DNA of 64,000 nt, from positions 868,001 to 932,000 of the forward strand of contig NZ_CP035925.1 in assembly GCF_013373365.1 (NCBI RefSeq), in the 5' to 3' direction. The translations under genes and the position numbers were made by a program. Below are positions 8,864-19,390 of the stretch, piece by piece (within the stretch, counting starts at the first letter, position 1; each line of letters starts with the position of its first letter). The notes below the pieces were generated by a model, which was given only the letters and a program-made list of their open reading frames with translations, had not been told where the DNA came from and ran no database searches. Origin of the DNA: Lentibacillus sp. CBA3610. GTDB lineage: Bacteria > Bacillota > Bacilli > Bacillales > Amphibacillaceae.

Positions 8864-9673
8864 ATGACAGAACCATTTCAGCAGCAGACGACAGCTAATA
8901 TGGTGATTGACAAATGGCAACAGCTGAATCCCGGTTTGGAAAGCAGGTTTTACACGCGAAAGGGCGGTTAACAGCGAAGCCCCCGTTTGATACAAATGAC
9001 CTTGTTTGGCATGTGCCGGAATTTCAGAAAGGTGATCACCAATCGGACGAGTGCTGGGGACACTGTTCATAATGCCATTGGAATCGTGGGTCTCCGGAGA
9101 ACAGTCCCATCAGACAAATGTCCATGTCGTGACAAGTCAGGACAAAGGAAAAGGGGCTGCAGAATACGGTACATCGCTAAAGAAAACAGATGGCTTGATT
9201 ACTGATCATAAAGGCATATTGTGTACAGCGTTTTTTGCTGATTGTGTTCCAAATCTATTTCTTTGATCCTCCATCCGAATATATTGGTATTGCACAGCCG
9301 GCTGGAAAGGACCGTTCACCGTATTGGCCAAAAAATGGTTGAAGCGCTGCAATCGGCTGGTGCGGATCCGGCTGATGTTTTAGTAACAATTGGCCCATGC
9401 ATATCCGGTGATGTCTATGAGGTCGATGATCAGGTTGCCAGTCAAATTCCGGATGAATTATTCGATAAAGCAGTTATGTCACAGGGGAATAACCGATTTC
9501 TGCTTGATTTAAAGCAATTAAACAAAGAAATCCTTTTACAACATGGTATTTTACGTCATAATATAGATGTAACAAACTATTGCACATTTCGCGATGAAGC
9601 ACTGTTTTTTTCGCATCGGCGCGATCAGGGAAAAACGGGGAGAATGCTGGGCTACATTGGTTATGAAGAATGA
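8864..9673 (+). pseudogene. pgeF: PgeF (YlmD, DUF152), polyphenol-oxidase/laccase-like protein (frameshifted as sequenced)
   Basis: ATG follows AAGGGGGGAG. Members of this family (YfiH/YlmD) act as zinc-dependent adenosine-metabolising or peptidoglycan-editing enzymes; which applies here cannot be told. The N-terminal part (KGG.SEAPFDTNDL, SWVSGEQSHQTNVHVV, TDGLITDHKGILCTAFFADCVP) lies in several frames between 8864 and 9290. The C-terminal 140 codons are intact and carry TIGPCISGDVYEVDDQV and the CTFRDEALFFSHRRDQGKTGRM signature. The expected AHAGWKGT zinc motif is present except for one missing T at about 9296. This is the last gene of the first indel cluster. Confidence 0.82.
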
Positions 9674-9690
9674 TTGAATCGGGGAGGACG

Positions 9691-10371
9691 ATGGGTATAA
9701 TGGATGTAGCAACTAATTTGCGTCATATCAAACAAAATATAGAACAAGCCAGTAAAAAAAGTAATCGAAATCCTGAAGAAATTACCATAATTGCTGTCAC
9801 GAAATATGTTACAATTGAACGAACGGAAGAAGCGATTGAGGCAGGAATCTCAAATCTTGGCGAAAATCGGCTTGACGGCTTTCTCGAAAAACATGAATAC
9901 ATACAGGATAAAGCATCATGGCATTTTATCGGTACATTGCAATCCAGAAAAGTTAAAGAAGTGGTCGGTAAGGTTGATGCCATTCATTCGCTGGACCGTT
10001 TTTCGCTTGCTAAAGAAATTAATAAGCGTGCAGCTGAACCGGTTGATTGTTTTGTCCAGGTGAATGTCAGTGGAGAGGATTCGAAACATGGTGTATCTCC
10101 TAATGACACGCTTTCGTTTATTAAGGAATTGGAAGCTTTTGAAAATGTTCGGGTGGTTGGACTTATGACGATGGCACCACATATTAAGGATGAGCATCGG
10201 CTGCGGCGTATTTTCAAGCAACTGGCATCATTGAGAGATGACATAAAGGCGAAAAAGTTGCCATATGCTCCATGTGACTATTTATCCATGGGCATGAGCA
10301 ATGATTATCAGCTGGCTGTAGAAGAGGGAGCGACACATATCCGAATTGGATCAAACCTGGTAGGATCCTAA
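9691..10371 (+). CDS. ylmE: YlmE (YggS family), pyridoxal-phosphate homeostasis protein
   Basis: PLP-binding protein of the YggS/PROSC family that maintains free PLP levels. The fold is an alanine-racemase-like TIM barrel. PLP lysine is in IIAVTKYV (K in VTK), with the family motifs [62 protein letters not shown]. The frame is open back to 9670 (overlapping the pgeF stop), but GGGGAGG at 9681-9687 points to an internal ATG, either 9691 (3 nt spacing) or 9700 (12 nt). It forms a tight run with sepF, ylmG and ylmH. Confidence 0.92.
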   Translation: MGIMDVATNLRHIKQNIEQASKKSNRNPEEITIIAVTKYVTIERTEEAIEAGISNLGENRLDGFLEKHEYIQDKASWHFIGTLQSRKVKEVVGKVDAIHSLDRFSLAKEINKRAAEPVDCFVQVNVSGEDSKHGVSPNDTLSFIKELEAFENVRVVGLMTMAPHIKDEHRLRRIFKQLASLRDDIKAKKLPYAPCDYLSMGMSNDYQLAVEEGATHIRIGSNLVGS

Positions 10372-10387
10372 AAAACGGGGTGAACTG

Positions 10388-10822
10388 ATGAGCATTAAAA
10401 ATAAAATCAAAACATTCTTCACAATGGAAGATGATTATGAGTATGTGGAGCAGCAAGAAGAAACGGATACTTACGAAACACCGGCTGTTTCAAGGAGCAG
10501 AAATGATAATGTTGTCAATTTAACTACGATGCAAGGACCAACATCGAAAGTCGTTTTATATGAACCGCGCAATTACAGTGAAGCCCAAGAAATTGCCGAC
10601 AATGTTGTCAATAAACGAGCAGTCATTATAAACCTGCAGCGGGTTGATCACCAACAGGCCAAACGGATTGTTGACTTTTTAAGTGGTACGGTATATGCCA
10701 TAAACGGTGATATCCAGAAACTCGGTGACGGGACATTTTTATGTACACCTGATAATGTCGATGTGTCAGGTTCCATAACGGATTCAATTATTGAAGAAGA
10801 CGAATACAGTAAAGGATGGTAG
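10388..10822 (+). CDS. sepF: SepF, FtsZ-associated membrane-binding division protein
   Basis: SepF forms rings that bundle FtsZ and anchors them to the membrane by an N-terminal amphipathic helix ([13 protein letters not shown]). A variable acidic linker (residues 15-45) precedes the conserved core: [60 protein letters not shown]. The 144-residue length is normal. The gene starts 16 bp after ylmE and is followed by ylmG after 6 bp, so it is probably cotranscribed. Confidence 0.94.
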   Translation: MSIKNKIKTFFTMEDDYEYVEQQEETDTYETPAVSRSRNDNVVNLTTMQGPTSKVVLYEPRNYSEAQEIADNVVNKRAVIINLQRVDHQQAKRIVDFLSGTVYAINGDIQKLGDGTFLCTPDNVDVSGSITDSIIEEDEYSKGW

Positions 10823-10828
10823 CAGATT

Positions 10829-11092
10829 ATGCAATCATTACTCAGTTTATTATATTTGGCATTGGAGCTTTATAGCTTTGCCCTGATTATTTATATATTC
10901 ATGTCCTGGTTTCCGGGCGCGCGCGAATCTTCATTTGGTGTCTTTTTAGCCAAAATTTGCGAACCTTACCTCGAACCATTCAGGAAAATTATACCGCCGC
11001 TTGGCATGATTGACCTTTCGCCGATTGTGGCTATTTTTGTCCTGTATTTTGCGAGAGTGTTCGGTCTTCCTGTACTAATCGGCTGGTTCTAG
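10829..11092 (+). CDS. ylmG: YlmG, YggT-family membrane protein
   Basis: 87-residue protein with two YggT-type hydrophobic hairpins: residues 5-27 ([19 protein letters not shown]) and 64-85, joined by the conserved segment SWFPGARES...[23 protein letters not shown]. The family is linked by position to division genes across Gram-positives and in plastids; its biochemical role is unknown. It lies 6 bp after sepF and 13 bp before ylmH. Confidence 0.9.
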   Translation: MQSLLSLLYLALELYSFALIIYIFMSWFPGARESSFGVFLAKICEPYLEPFRKIIPPLGMIDLSPIVAIFVLYFARVFGLPVLIGWF

Positions 11093-11105
11093 AAGGTTTC
11101 ATGCA

Positions 11106-11882
11106 ATGGCTATTTACCAGCATTTCAGAAAAGACGAACATCCTTTTATTGACCAGGTTTTTTCATGGATCGAACATGTTGAAAAAACATACCAAATGAA
11201 GCTAACCGATTTTCTTGACCCGAGAGAACAGCAAATTGTTGATATGCTAATCGGGACAAGCATGGAAGACTTGAAGGTTCATAAGCATGGCGGCAGCAAA
11301 AATGCTGAAAGAAGGCGCATTATTATTGCGCCAATGTATGAAGATGTTACAGAAGATTCGTTTCAGCTGTCTCTGCTGGAGGCATCCTATCATGAAAAGT
11401 TTGTATCACTGGGTCATCGTGATGTGATGGGGGCGTTTTTATCCTTAGGAATTAAACGTCAAAAGCTTGGTGATATCAACGTTGAGGACGGGCTGATTCA
11501 AATCGTTATGGCAGGTGAAATTTCTCCCTACGTGCTGACCAATTTGACTGCCATCAAAAGGGCAAAAATAAAGCTGGAAGAGCAGCCGCTTTCTTCAGTT
11601 GCCGAAAAGGAAGTCAATTGGTTTGAATCAGATCTGGTCGTCTCTTCATTACGATTGGACGCCATTGTAAAAGCCATCTACAAATTGTCCCGGAAAGAGG
11701 CAAGCGAATTTATTACAAAAGGACTTGTGAAAGTGAACTATAAAGTGACTGATGATCGCAAACTGATTCTGGAAGCAGGCGATATGCTTTCCTTGAGGGG
11801 AAAAGGCCGAAGTAAAATTATCGGAATGAATGGCCGTACCAAAAAAGACAAGTTCAGCATTACAACCGCTGTTTTAAAATAA
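11106..11882 (+). CDS. ylmH: YlmH, S4-domain RNA-binding protein
   Basis: 258-residue protein with an N-terminal YlmH-specific module (IYQHFRKDEHPFIDQV...FLDPREQQIVDMLIG) and central region (HRDVMGAFLSLGIKRQKLGDI), then a C-terminal S4 RNA-binding domain (about residues 180-245: SSLRLDAIVKAIYKLSRKEASEFI..GLVKVNY). Proteins of this family act in ribosome-associated quality control; the tail-extending partner RqcH is encoded at 37-39 kb of this window. It follows ylmG closely. Confidence 0.92.
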   Translation: MAIYQHFRKDEHPFIDQVFSWIEHVEKTYQMKLTDFLDPREQQIVDMLIGTSMEDLKVHKHGGSKNAERRRIIIAPMYEDVTEDSFQLSLLEASYHEKFVSLGHRDVMGAFLSLGIKRQKLGDINVEDGLIQIVMAGEISPYVLTNLTAIKRAKIKLEEQPLSSVAEKEVNWFESDLVVSSLRLDAIVKAIYKLSRKEASEFITKGLVKVNYKVTDDRKLILEAGDMLSLRGKGRSKIIGMNGRTKKDKFSITTAVLK

Positions 11883-11988
11883 TTTTTATAAATTTGCAGG
11901 ATTGTTGGTTTTTGTGTCGAAATATTATATAATATGGATTCGTATAAGTCTTGAGAAATCGGTGAAACCACTTAAGGAGGTGACCTGT

Positions 11989-12519
11989 GTGTCATTAACA
12001 CCTTTGGACATTCATAATAAAGAATTTACAAGAAGCTTCCGCGGCTATGATGAGGATGAAGTCAATGAATTCCTCGATCAGGTTATCAAAGATTATGAAA
12101 TGACAATCCGCGAGAAAAAAGATTTACAGGAAAAAGTTGATCAGTTAAATGAAAAACTGGGACATTTTACAAATATTGAAAGCACATTGAATAATTCAAT
12201 TCTGATTGCACAGGAAACGGCAGAAGAATTAAAAGGCAATGCGCAGAAAGAATCCAAATTAATTATAAAAGAAGCCGAAAAGAATGCTGACCGGATTGTG
12301 AATGAGGCATTAAATAAATCACGCCGTATTGAGATGGATATTGAAGAATTAAAAAAACAGGCAAAAGTATTCCGCACCCGTTTGAAAATGCTTGTGGAAG
12401 CCCAATTGGATGTCATTGATGCAGGTGACTGGGACGATTTATTTGATGAGGAAAACGAAGAAGAAGCAGATGATGGCGATACGGCTGAAGTTCCTGACTA
12501 CGCTGAATCCAAGGCATAG
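11989..12519 (+). CDS. divIVA: DivIVA, polar and septal scaffold protein
   Basis: Coiled-coil protein that binds concave membranes at poles and septa and positions MinCDJ and sporulation partners. The frame is open from 11902, but the GTG at 11989 lies 8 nt after AAGGAGG and gives the canonical start SLTPLDIHNKEFTRSFRGYDEDEVNEFLDQV. A long coiled coil covers residues 30-140, and the C-terminal tail is highly acidic (DDLFDEENEEEADDGD). 176 residues, normal for the family. Confidence 0.93.
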   Translation: MSLTPLDIHNKEFTRSFRGYDEDEVNEFLDQVIKDYEMTIREKKDLQEKVDQLNEKLGHFTNIESTLNNSILIAQETAEELKGNAQKESKLIIKEAEKNADRIVNEALNKSRRIEMDIEELKKQAKVFRTRLKMLVEAQLDVIDAGDWDDLFDEENEEEADDGDTAEVPDYAESKA

Positions 12520-12522
12520 CTC

Positions 12523-12551
12523 TTGACGTGTAATTGTTATTTACATATAAT
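12523..12551 (+). promoter_or_regulatory. Sigma-A promoter of the ileS leader
   Basis: TTGACG, 17 bp, TATAAT, directly after divIVA. Transcription would start near 12558, at the beginning of the T-box leader. Confidence 0.75.
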
Positions 12552-12557
12552 GCTCTT

Positions 12558-12815
12558 ATATTAATAAGTTATATGATGACGGAGCCCAGTATGAATGTAT
12601 TTCTGCCCAGCGAATCAGGGGATGGTGGGAGCCTGATACAGTAAAGCATTCAGAACATCACTCCCGAGTATCCATTCTGAACCAGAGTAGGAATGGACGT
12701 CTGTTCACGTTACGAATATCGAGTGAATTTAAATGAATCAATGGATGATTTTAAATTTATAAGGGTGGTACCGCGAGTCTTCTCGTCCCTTGTGGGGATG
12801 AGAAGGCTTTTTTTA
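12558..12815 (+). ncRNA. T-box riboswitch controlling ileS
   Basis: Leader RNA that senses uncharged tRNA-Ile. The conserved T-box sequence AGGGTGGTACCGCG is at 12762-12775. A terminator follows: CTTCTCGTCCCT pairs with GGGATGAGAAGG (12779-12805), then a run of T. In the Stem I distal part GGTGGGAGCC is seen, and ATC at 12657-12659 (context GAACATCACTCCC) is the likely specifier codon, matching isoleucine. When tRNA-Ile is uncharged, the antiterminator forms and ileS is transcribed. Confidence 0.92.
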
Positions 12816-12842
12816 GTCTCACATGATAAGGAGGAAAACAGC

Positions 12843-15599
12843 TTGGATTATAAAGAAACGTTACTAATGCCAAAAACGAAATTTCCGATGCGCGGGAATT
12901 TGCCGAATAAAGAACCTGAGCGTCAGAAAAAATGGGATGAAAACCGGATTTATGAAAAGGACATGGAACGAACCAAGGGACGCCCGCTGTTCATTCTGCA
13001 TGACGGCCCGCCATATGCCAATGGTGATTTGCATATCGGGCATGCTCTCAACAAAATATTGAAAGATTTTATCACACGCTACAGATCAATGAGCGGCTAT
13101 CATGCGCCATATGTCCCTGGATGGGATACGCATGGATTACCGGTTGAGACGGCATTGACCAAAAAGAAAAAAGTTGACCGCAAAAAAATGAGCATCGCCG
13201 AATTCAGGCAAAAATGTGCTGAATATGCCATGGGGCAGCTCGATAATCAACGTGATCAATTTAAAAAGTTTGGTGTCCGCGGTGATTGGGATAACCCGTA
13301 TATCACGCTGACAAAGGATTATGAAGCGGCTCAAATCAGGGTGTTCGGTGAAATGGCGAAAAAAGGTTACATTTACAGAGGGCTTAAACCTGTTTATTGG
13401 TCACCGTCTTCTGAGTCAGCACTGGCAGAAGCGGAGATTGAATATCATGATAAACGCTCGCCATCCATCTATGTCGCTTTTGACGTGACAGACGGTAAAG
13501 GCGTTCTTGATGGCGATGAGAAAATTATTATCTGGACAACAACACCATGGACCATTCCGGCAAACCTTGGCATAGCGGTTCACCCGGAATTGGAATATGC
13601 AGTAGTTGCTGTAGGTGGTGAGAAATATGTCATCGCCCATGAACTCCTGGAAACCATTACCGAAGAACTGGAATGGGAGGACCCGGAAGTCGTCAAAACC
13701 TTCAAAGGCGAGGAAGCCGATAAAGTAGTCGCGAAACATCCGTTTTATGACCGTGACTCGCTTGTAATGCTGGGTGAGCATGTCACGACAGACGCCGGTA
13801 CCGGATGTGTCCATACGGCACCGGGGCACGGGGAAGATGATTTCTATATGTCACGGGAATATGGCCTTGAGCCACTGTCACCGGTTGATCATCAGGGTTA
13901 TTTCACCAGTGAGGCACCGGGCTTTGAAGGTGAGTTTTATGATAAAGCCAATAAAGCGATAACTGAAAAAATGAATGCGAACGGATCACTGCTGAAACTG
14001 ATGTTTGTTACGCATTCGTACCCGCATGACTGGCGTACGAAAAAGCCGACGATTTTCCGTGCAACATCCCAATGGTTTGCATCCATCAAAGATTTCCGCC
14101 AGAACATTCTGGATGAAATCAATCGTATTAACTGGTATCCAGGATGGGGTGAAACACGCCTCTATAACATGGTCCGTGACCGCGAAGATTGGTGTATTTC
14201 CCGGCAGCGTACCTGGGGTGTACCAATCCCGGTATTTTATGCTGAAGATGGCACACCGATTATTAATGACGAGACAATTGATCATGTATCAACATTATTT
14301 GCTGAGCATGGTTCGAACATCTGGTTTGAACGGGAGGCAAAGGATCTGCTGCCGGAAGGATTTACGTCTGAACATAGTCCAAATGGCCAATTCACCAAAG
14401 AAATGGATATCATGGATGTCTGGTTTGATTCCGGTTCCTCGCATGAAGCTGTCTTAATGGGGCGGGAAGACCACAAACGCCCGGCTGATGTTTATCTGGA
14501 AGGAAGTGACCAGTACCGCGGCTGGTTTAATTCATCCATCTCTACAGCGGTAGCGGTTACCGGCAAGGCACCATTTGAAGCGATTGTCAGCCACGGGTTC
14601 ACATTAGATGGCAATGGCCGTAAAATGAGTAAATCACTCGGCAATGTCATGGATCCGTTAAAAATCCAAAAACAGCTGGGTATTGATATTTTGCGTCTGT
14701 GGGTTTCCTCTGTTGACTATCAGGCAGATGTCCGCATTTCACAGGAAATTCTGAAGCAGATTTCAGAAGGATACCGGAAAATCCGCAACACAGTCCGGTT
14801 CATGCTTGGGAATTTAGCTGACTTCGATCCTGAAAAAGATGCGGTGCCCGAAGCAGAAATGGAAGAAGTCGACCGCTATATGCTGCATCGTCTGCAGAAT
14901 TTAGTGAAAAACGTGAGGGACAGCTACGATATTTATGAATACTCACCGGTTTATTCACACATTCATAATTTCTGTACGATTGATCTGAGTTCATTCTATC
15001 TCGATTTTGCGAAAGATATTTTATATATTGAAGCAGCGGATAATCATCGACGCAGAAGCATCCAGACTGCTTACTATGAGATTGTGACAACATTAGTGAA
15101 ACTGCTGACACCGATTATTCCGCATACGACTGATGAGATGTGGGAATACATTCCAGGTGCCCGCGAAGAAAGTGTTCAATTAACGGATATTCCGGAACCA
15201 AGGAAAATTACCGGCTTTGACACACTTTATGAAAAATGGGACCATTTCATGAATATTCGCGATGACGTTTTGAAAGCATTGGAAGTGGCAAGAGAAGATA
15301 AAGTTATCGGGAAATCGCTGGAAGCCAAAATTACGTTAGTTCCGAAAGATAATCAGACAAAAGAAGTTCTTGAGAGCATTCCTCATGTTCATCAGCTGTT
15401 CATCGTTTCAGGTGCAGACGTGGCAGACGATATATCTGATGCGAATGACTATCAGTATGTGGAAGTTAAGGTTGATGAGCATCCCGGTGAAAAATGTGCA
15501 CGTTGCTGGACATCCGCTGAAACGGTTGGCGAGGACCAGGACCATCCTGATTTATGTTCACGGTGTGCGGATATTGTGAAAGAGCATTACAGCGCATAA
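12843..15599 (+). CDS. ileS: Isoleucyl-tRNA synthetase
   Basis: Class I aminoacyl-tRNA synthetase. The frame is open from 12693 across the T-box, but the real start is TTG at 12843, 8 nt after AAGGAGG, giving [20 protein letters not shown]. The protein is 919 residues. ATP-binding motifs are [15 protein letters not shown] (HIGH) and [10 protein letters not shown] (KMSKS); the editing domain carries [13 protein letters not shown]. At the C-terminus two CxxC pairs (CARC and CSRC) form the zinc site of the bacterial type. Transcription is set by the T-box upstream. Confidence 0.97.
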   Translation: MDYKETLLMPKTKFPMRGNLPNKEPERQKKWDENRIYEKDMERTKGRPLFILHDGPPYANGDLHIGHALNKILKDFITRYRSMSGYHAPYVPGWDTHGLPVETALTKKKKVDRKKMSIAEFRQKCAEYAMGQLDNQRDQFKKFGVRGDWDNPYITLTKDYEAAQIRVFGEMAKKGYIYRGLKPVYWSPSSESALAEAEIEYHDKRSPSIYVAFDVTDGKGVLDGDEKIIIWTTTPWTIPANLGIAVHPELEYAVVAVGGEKYVIAHELLETITEELEWEDPEVVKTFKGEEADKVVAKHPFYDRDSLVMLGEHVTTDAGTGCVHTAPGHGEDDFYMSREYGLEPLSPVDHQGYFTSEAPGFEGEFYDKANKAITEKMNANGSLLKLMFVTHSYPHDWRTKKPTIFRATSQWFASIKDFRQNILDEINRINWYPGWGETRLYNMVRDREDWCISRQRTWGVPIPVFYAEDGTPIINDETIDHVSTLFAEHGSNIWFEREAKDLLPEGFTSEHSPNGQFTKEMDIMDVWFDSGSSHEAVLMGREDHKRPADVYLEGSDQYRGWFNSSISTAVAVTGKAPFEAIVSHGFTLDGNGRKMSKSLGNVMDPLKIQKQLGIDILRLWVSSVDYQADVRISQEILKQISEGYRKIRNTVRFMLGNLADFDPEKDAVPEAEMEEVDRYMLHRLQNLVKNVRDSYDIYEYSPVYSHIHNFCTIDLSSFYLDFAKDILYIEAADNHRRRSIQTAYYEIVTTLVKLLTPIIPHTTDEMWEYIPGAREESVQLTDIPEPRKITGFDTLYEKWDHFMNIRDDVLKALEVAREDKVIGKSLEAKITLVPKDNQTKEVLESIPHVHQLFIVSGADVADDISDANDYQYVEVKVDEHPGEKCARCWTSAETVGEDQDHPDLCSRCADIVKEHYSA

Positions 15600-15602
15600 A
15601 GC

Positions 15603-15640
15603 AAAAAGCGTCTATCCCTTTATTGGATAAGGCGCTTTTT
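15603..15640 (+). terminator. Rho-independent terminator after ileS
   Basis: AAAAAGCG and CGCTTTTT flank an inner TATCC / GGATA pairing; the right arm runs into five T. B. subtilis has ylyA after ileS; here the next gene is lspA. Confidence 0.8.
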
Positions 15641-15700
15641 AATTATTTGTGGTAAAATACGTAAGAAACCCTTAAAATGTAAAAGAGACGTGCTTTATCC

Positions 15701-15709
15701 TGATATAAT
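15701..15709 (+). promoter_or_regulatory. Candidate extended -10 promoter for lspA
   Basis: TGATATAAT is a perfect extended -10 (TGN followed by TATAAT), 43 bp before the lspA start codon. No -35 match is visible at the usual distance. Confidence 0.4.
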
Positions 15710-15752
15710 AATACACTTTAAGGTAAGGGATAGATTAAACGGAGGAAATGGA

Positions 15753-16247
15753 ATGGTTTTATATTACATATTGGCACTGATTATTATTGCGATTGATCAG
15801 CTGACCAAATGGATCGTTGTCAGAACGATGGAACTTGGTGAGCAGATTACCATTATCGGGAATTTTTTCTACTTAACATCACATCGTAATAGTGGGGCGG
15901 CCTGGGGAATCCTGCAGGGACAAATGGGCTTTTTCTACGTCGTCACAGTTATCGTCGTTATCGGCCTTATTTATTATATGCAAAAATATGCCAGGGAGAG
16001 CAAGCTGCTGGCGGTCGCCTTAAGTCTTATTCTTGGCGGCGCAATCGGGAATTTTATTGACCGGCTTTTCCGGAAAGAAGTGGTCGATTTTTTTGACTTC
16101 ATTATTTTCGGTTATGATTATCCGATATTTAATATAGCGGATTCAGCTTTAGTGGTCGGTGTTATTTTAGTGATTATTGTAACCATCATTGATGAAAGAA
16201 AGGAAAAGCAAAAAAATGACGCAACAACACACAGTAACGGAACCTGA
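15753..16247 (+). CDS. lspA: Lipoprotein signal peptidase (LspA, signal peptidase II)
   Basis: Membrane aspartic protease that removes the signal peptide from diacylglyceryl prolipoproteins. The ATG at 15753 lies 7 nt after GGAGG; the frame is open further upstream without support. The protein has 164 residues and four membrane segments. Catalytic aspartates lie in GNFIDRL and FNIADSAL, and the family motif NSGAAWG is present. The gene overlaps the start of rluD, indicating cotranscription. Confidence 0.95.
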   Translation: MVLYYILALIIIAIDQLTKWIVVRTMELGEQITIIGNFFYLTSHRNSGAAWGILQGQMGFFYVVTVIVVIGLIYYMQKYARESKLLAVALSLILGGAIGNFIDRLFRKEVVDFFDFIIFGYDYPIFNIADSALVVGVILVIIVTIIDERKEKQKNDATTHSNGT

Positions 16248-17118
16248 ACAAAACATAAGAATTGATAAATTGCTGGCAGGCATGATCGCTGATGCGTCAC
16301 GTTCAGAGATTCAAACATGGATAGCAGATGGTCATGTTTACGTCAATAAACGACAAATAAAGGCAAACTATAAATGTCAGACCGGGGATACAATTGAATG
16401 GAGAGAACCTGAGCCGGAACGTTTAACGATCGAACCGGAGAACATTCCGTTGGCGGTCGTTTATGAGGATTCCGATCTGCTTGTGGTCAACAAGCCAAAG
16501 GGAATGGTTGTCCACCCGTCTGCAGGTCATCAAAGCGGGACTCTTGTTAATGCGCTGCTTCACCATTGTGATCGCTTGTCCAGTGTCAATGGCGAGGAAC
16601 GGCCGGGTATCGTTCACCGACTTGATAAAGATACAAGTGGTCTATTGATTGTTGCCAAAAATGACGCGGCACATAACCATATTGCTGAACAGCTGTCTGC
16701 AAAAGCTATTGACCGTCGCTATGAAGTGATTGTTCATGGTGTGATTGAGCACGAAACAGGGCTGATTGACGCTCCGATTGGCAGGGATCCGAATGACCGT
16801 AAAAAGATGGATGTTGTAGACAATGGAAAACCAGCCATTACACATTTTCGTGTCATGAACTGTTACAGAGATTTCACCCATGTTGAATGTCAGCTTGAAA
16901 CAGGCCGTACACATCAGATTCGTGTTCATATGAAATATATTGGTTTTCCGATTGCCGGTGATCCTAAATACGGTCAGCGGAAGACACTTGATATCGGTGG
17001 TCAGGCACTGCATGCAAAATCGCTTTCATTCAGGCACCCGACAACAAATGAAGAGCAGCATTTTGAAGTGGAAGCACCGGCTTATTTTCAGAAACTGCTG
17101 GCTCAATTTGAAGGTTAA
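16216..17118 (+). CDS. rluD: RluD-family 23S rRNA pseudouridine synthase
   Basis: Makes pseudouridines in 23S rRNA (helix 69 in the family prototype). An N-terminal S4 domain (residues 10-70, RIDKLLAGM...[12 protein letters not shown]) precedes the catalytic domain with the active-site aspartate in [23 protein letters not shown] and GDPKYG are also present. Start ATG 16216 sits inside the end of lspA; in-frame ATGs at 16189 and 16192 have weaker support. Equivalent to B. subtilis ylyB, which occupies the same place between lspA and pyrR. Confidence 0.93.
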   Translation: MTQQHTVTEPEQNIRIDKLLAGMIADASRSEIQTWIADGHVYVNKRQIKANYKCQTGDTIEWREPEPERLTIEPENIPLAVVYEDSDLLVVNKPKGMVVHPSAGHQSGTLVNALLHHCDRLSSVNGEERPGIVHRLDKDTSGLLIVAKNDAAHNHIAEQLSAKAIDRRYEVIVHGVIEHETGLIDAPIGRDPNDRKKMDVVDNGKPAITHFRVMNCYRDFTHVECQLETGRTHQIRVHMKYIGFPIAGDPKYGQRKTLDIGGQALHAKSLSFRHPTTNEEQHFEVEAPAYFQKLLAQFEG

Positions 17119-17150
17119 TGGAAATGGCGTATAAATAAGGGGAAACGAAC

Positions 17151-17732
17151 ATGAAGGAGGGAAATAAAATTAGCGGTAAAAAAGAGTTATCACTGGACCA
17201 ACGCGAAGAATTACTCAGAGAATTGGAAACTCGTTTTGAGAAAAACATGCATCGTCATGAAGGATTTGAATGGGCTGATGTCCAAGCAAAACTGGATGAC
17301 CATACTGAAAAACTGTGGTCGCTCAATGAGATGGAAAGAACTGGTGGAGAGCCGGATGTCGTTGATTATGATAAACAGCAGGATCAATACATTTTTTATG
17401 ACTGCTCAGCGGAAACGCCAAAAGGTCGCAGAAGTGTTTGTTACGATCGTGCGGGGTTGGAGTCAAGAAAAAAACATAAACCGGACAATAACGCTATTGA
17501 TATGGCAGCTGACATGGGAATTGAACTTATAACAGAAGAACAATATCGAACATTACAGACACTTGGAAAATTTGATATGAAAACGTCGAGTTGGGTGAAG
17601 ACCCCATCTGATATTAGAGAACTCGGTGGTGCCCTGTTTTGTGACTACCGCTATGGTCATGTTTTCATGTATCACAACGGTGCGTCCTCTTACTATGGTG
17701 CCAGAGGGTTCCGTGGTTTGCTGAGGGTCTAA
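17151..17732 (+). CDS. DUF4256 domain-containing protein
   Basis: 193-residue soluble protein. The conserved DUF4256 sequence is clear: RFEKNMHRHEGFEWADVQAKL, LWSLNEMERTGGEPDVV, IFYDCSAETPKGRRSVCYDR, NAIDMAADMGIELITEEQYR, WVKTPSDIRELGGALFCD and ARGFRG at the C-terminus. The function of the family is unknown. The ATG at 17151 follows AAGGGG at about 8 nt; a stronger AAGGAGG lies at 17154-17160, inside the frame, 8 nt before an in-frame ATT codon. B. subtilis lacks a gene here, so this is an insertion between rluD and pyrR. Confidence 0.85.
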   Translation: MKEGNKISGKKELSLDQREELLRELETRFEKNMHRHEGFEWADVQAKLDDHTEKLWSLNEMERTGGEPDVVDYDKQQDQYIFYDCSAETPKGRRSVCYDRAGLESRKKHKPDNNAIDMAADMGIELITEEQYRTLQTLGKFDMKTSSWVKTPSDIRELGGALFCDYRYGHVFMYHNGASSYYGARGFRGLLRV

Positions 17733-17834
17733 ATCTCAAATTAGTTAAACAGATGGGAAGGTGGAGATTATAAAAAAATAATTTCCACCAAATTTAACAC
17801 TGAAATTGGCAGTTTTAAATTTTTTGTTGAAACA

Positions 17835-17866
17835 AAAAGCTGATCGATTTAATCGACCAGTTTCTT
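17835..17866. terminator. Bidirectional terminator between DUF4256 and the Uma2 remnant
   Basis: CTGATCGAT pairs with ATCGACCAG around a 3-nt loop. T-rich sequence lies downstream on the plus strand and AAAAAGC upstream (T-rich for the minus strand), so it can serve both converging genes. Confidence 0.6.
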
Positions 17867-17905
17867 AAATTTCCCCTCAGGATTCGCTGGTAAGTCCGAT
17901 AGACA

Positions 17906-18450
17906 TTAAATCGACTCGGAAACCATCAAGTATTTTAGTGACACATTACCTTTACTGATTTGCACATCATGCTGCTCATACATATTTTCATCATTGAGGG
18001 AATACACCGTAATTGCATTCAGCATCGGATGACTATCCAATACTCCTTGACGCCATAATTCATATAAAGATTTAACTTTGTAATAAGATCATGTGATTGA
18101 TTGGAAGGACTTAAGATTTCAACGATCAGGCTGGGGACGCCAACATATCTGGCATCTGTAAATCCACTTTTATCACATATAATGCTAATATCCGGAATGA
18201 TAATTTTCGACCCTTCCATATTTTCTTTTTTTAATTCGATGTCATAAGGCGCAGGGAATAATTCACAGGACTTTCCTTCAAGAAAATTTCCAAACTTAAT
18301 TTGCAACTTGCTGGATATGCGCTGATGTTTCGTCGATGGAGATGGCGACATATAAACGAATCCATCAATATATTCCAGCAGTGCATCAGAGCTTTCACGA
18401 ATTTAAAAGTAATCATCTATCGATATGGAATCATTACGATATGGACGCAT
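17906..18450 (-). pseudogene. Uma2-family (DUF820) nuclease-fold protein, broken
   Basis: Uma2 proteins have a PD-(D/E)xK-like fold and no settled function. The minus strand gives MRPYRNDSISIDDYF, then an in-frame TAA in place of the expected lysine, then IRESSDALLEYIDGFVYMSPSPS, KIIIPDISIICDKSGF, GVPSLIVEILSPSNQSHDL (the conserved P.D and VEI.S.S motifs) and GVKEYWIV. A missing A near 18033 then shifts the frame; the tail PMLNAITVYSLNDENMY follows in another frame. One nonsense and one frameshift make it a likely true pseudogene, although sequence error cannot be excluded. Confidence 0.75.
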
Positions 18451-18543
18451 TTCATCAGCCCCTTTTGCTTAAATCGTTAATGTTATTTTAACATGAGTTG
18501 CAGCGTTAAGGATGGGTTTTTTGTTGCAATGTTAAAAAAAGCA

Positions 18544-18572
18544 TTGACAGGCAGCAGGAAGTCTGTCAGAAT
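18544..18572 (+). promoter_or_regulatory. Sigma-A promoter of the pyr operon
   Basis: Consensus TTGACA, 17 bp, CAGAAT. It lies upstream of the first PyrR-binding leader and downstream of the divergent Uma2 remnant. Confidence 0.65.
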
Positions 18573-18601
18573 AAGTTCAAATGAATATGAACCTTTAACA
18601 T

Positions 18602-19259
<658 letters not shown>

Positions 19260-19277
19260 ATCGATTGACCTTTAATT

Positions 19278-19370
19278 AGATCCAGAGAGATTTAAAAGGT
19301 CGCTTCAGGAAACGTGTGTCATAACAGGACACGTGTACCTCTTTGCGGCCTTTCGCAAAGAGGTTTTTTT
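19278..19370 (+). promoter_or_regulatory. PyrR attenuator 2 (between pyrR and pyrP)
   Basis: AGATCCAGAGAGATT at 19278-19292 resembles the PyrR loop consensus (CCAGAGAG core). The terminator at 19338-19370 has a perfect 10-bp stem CCTCTTTGCG / CGCAAAGAGG and seven T. B. subtilis has a third such site between pyrP and pyrB; here that gap is only 33 bp and has none. Confidence 0.88.
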
Positions 19371-19390
19371 GTGGGGTTGTCTTTTTGATC

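Noticed and set aside
3300..9300. A genuine pseudogene block of division and sporulation genes
   Set aside because: ftsZ and other essential genes are hit equally, the lesions are almost all 1-nt indels, and neighbouring genes are intact; sequencing error explains this better, although it cannot be proven from the sequence alone.
12693..12842. N-terminal extension of ileS across the T-box leader
   Set aside because: The extension codes through the antiterminator and terminator; TTG 12843 with AAGGAGG gives the family N-terminus.
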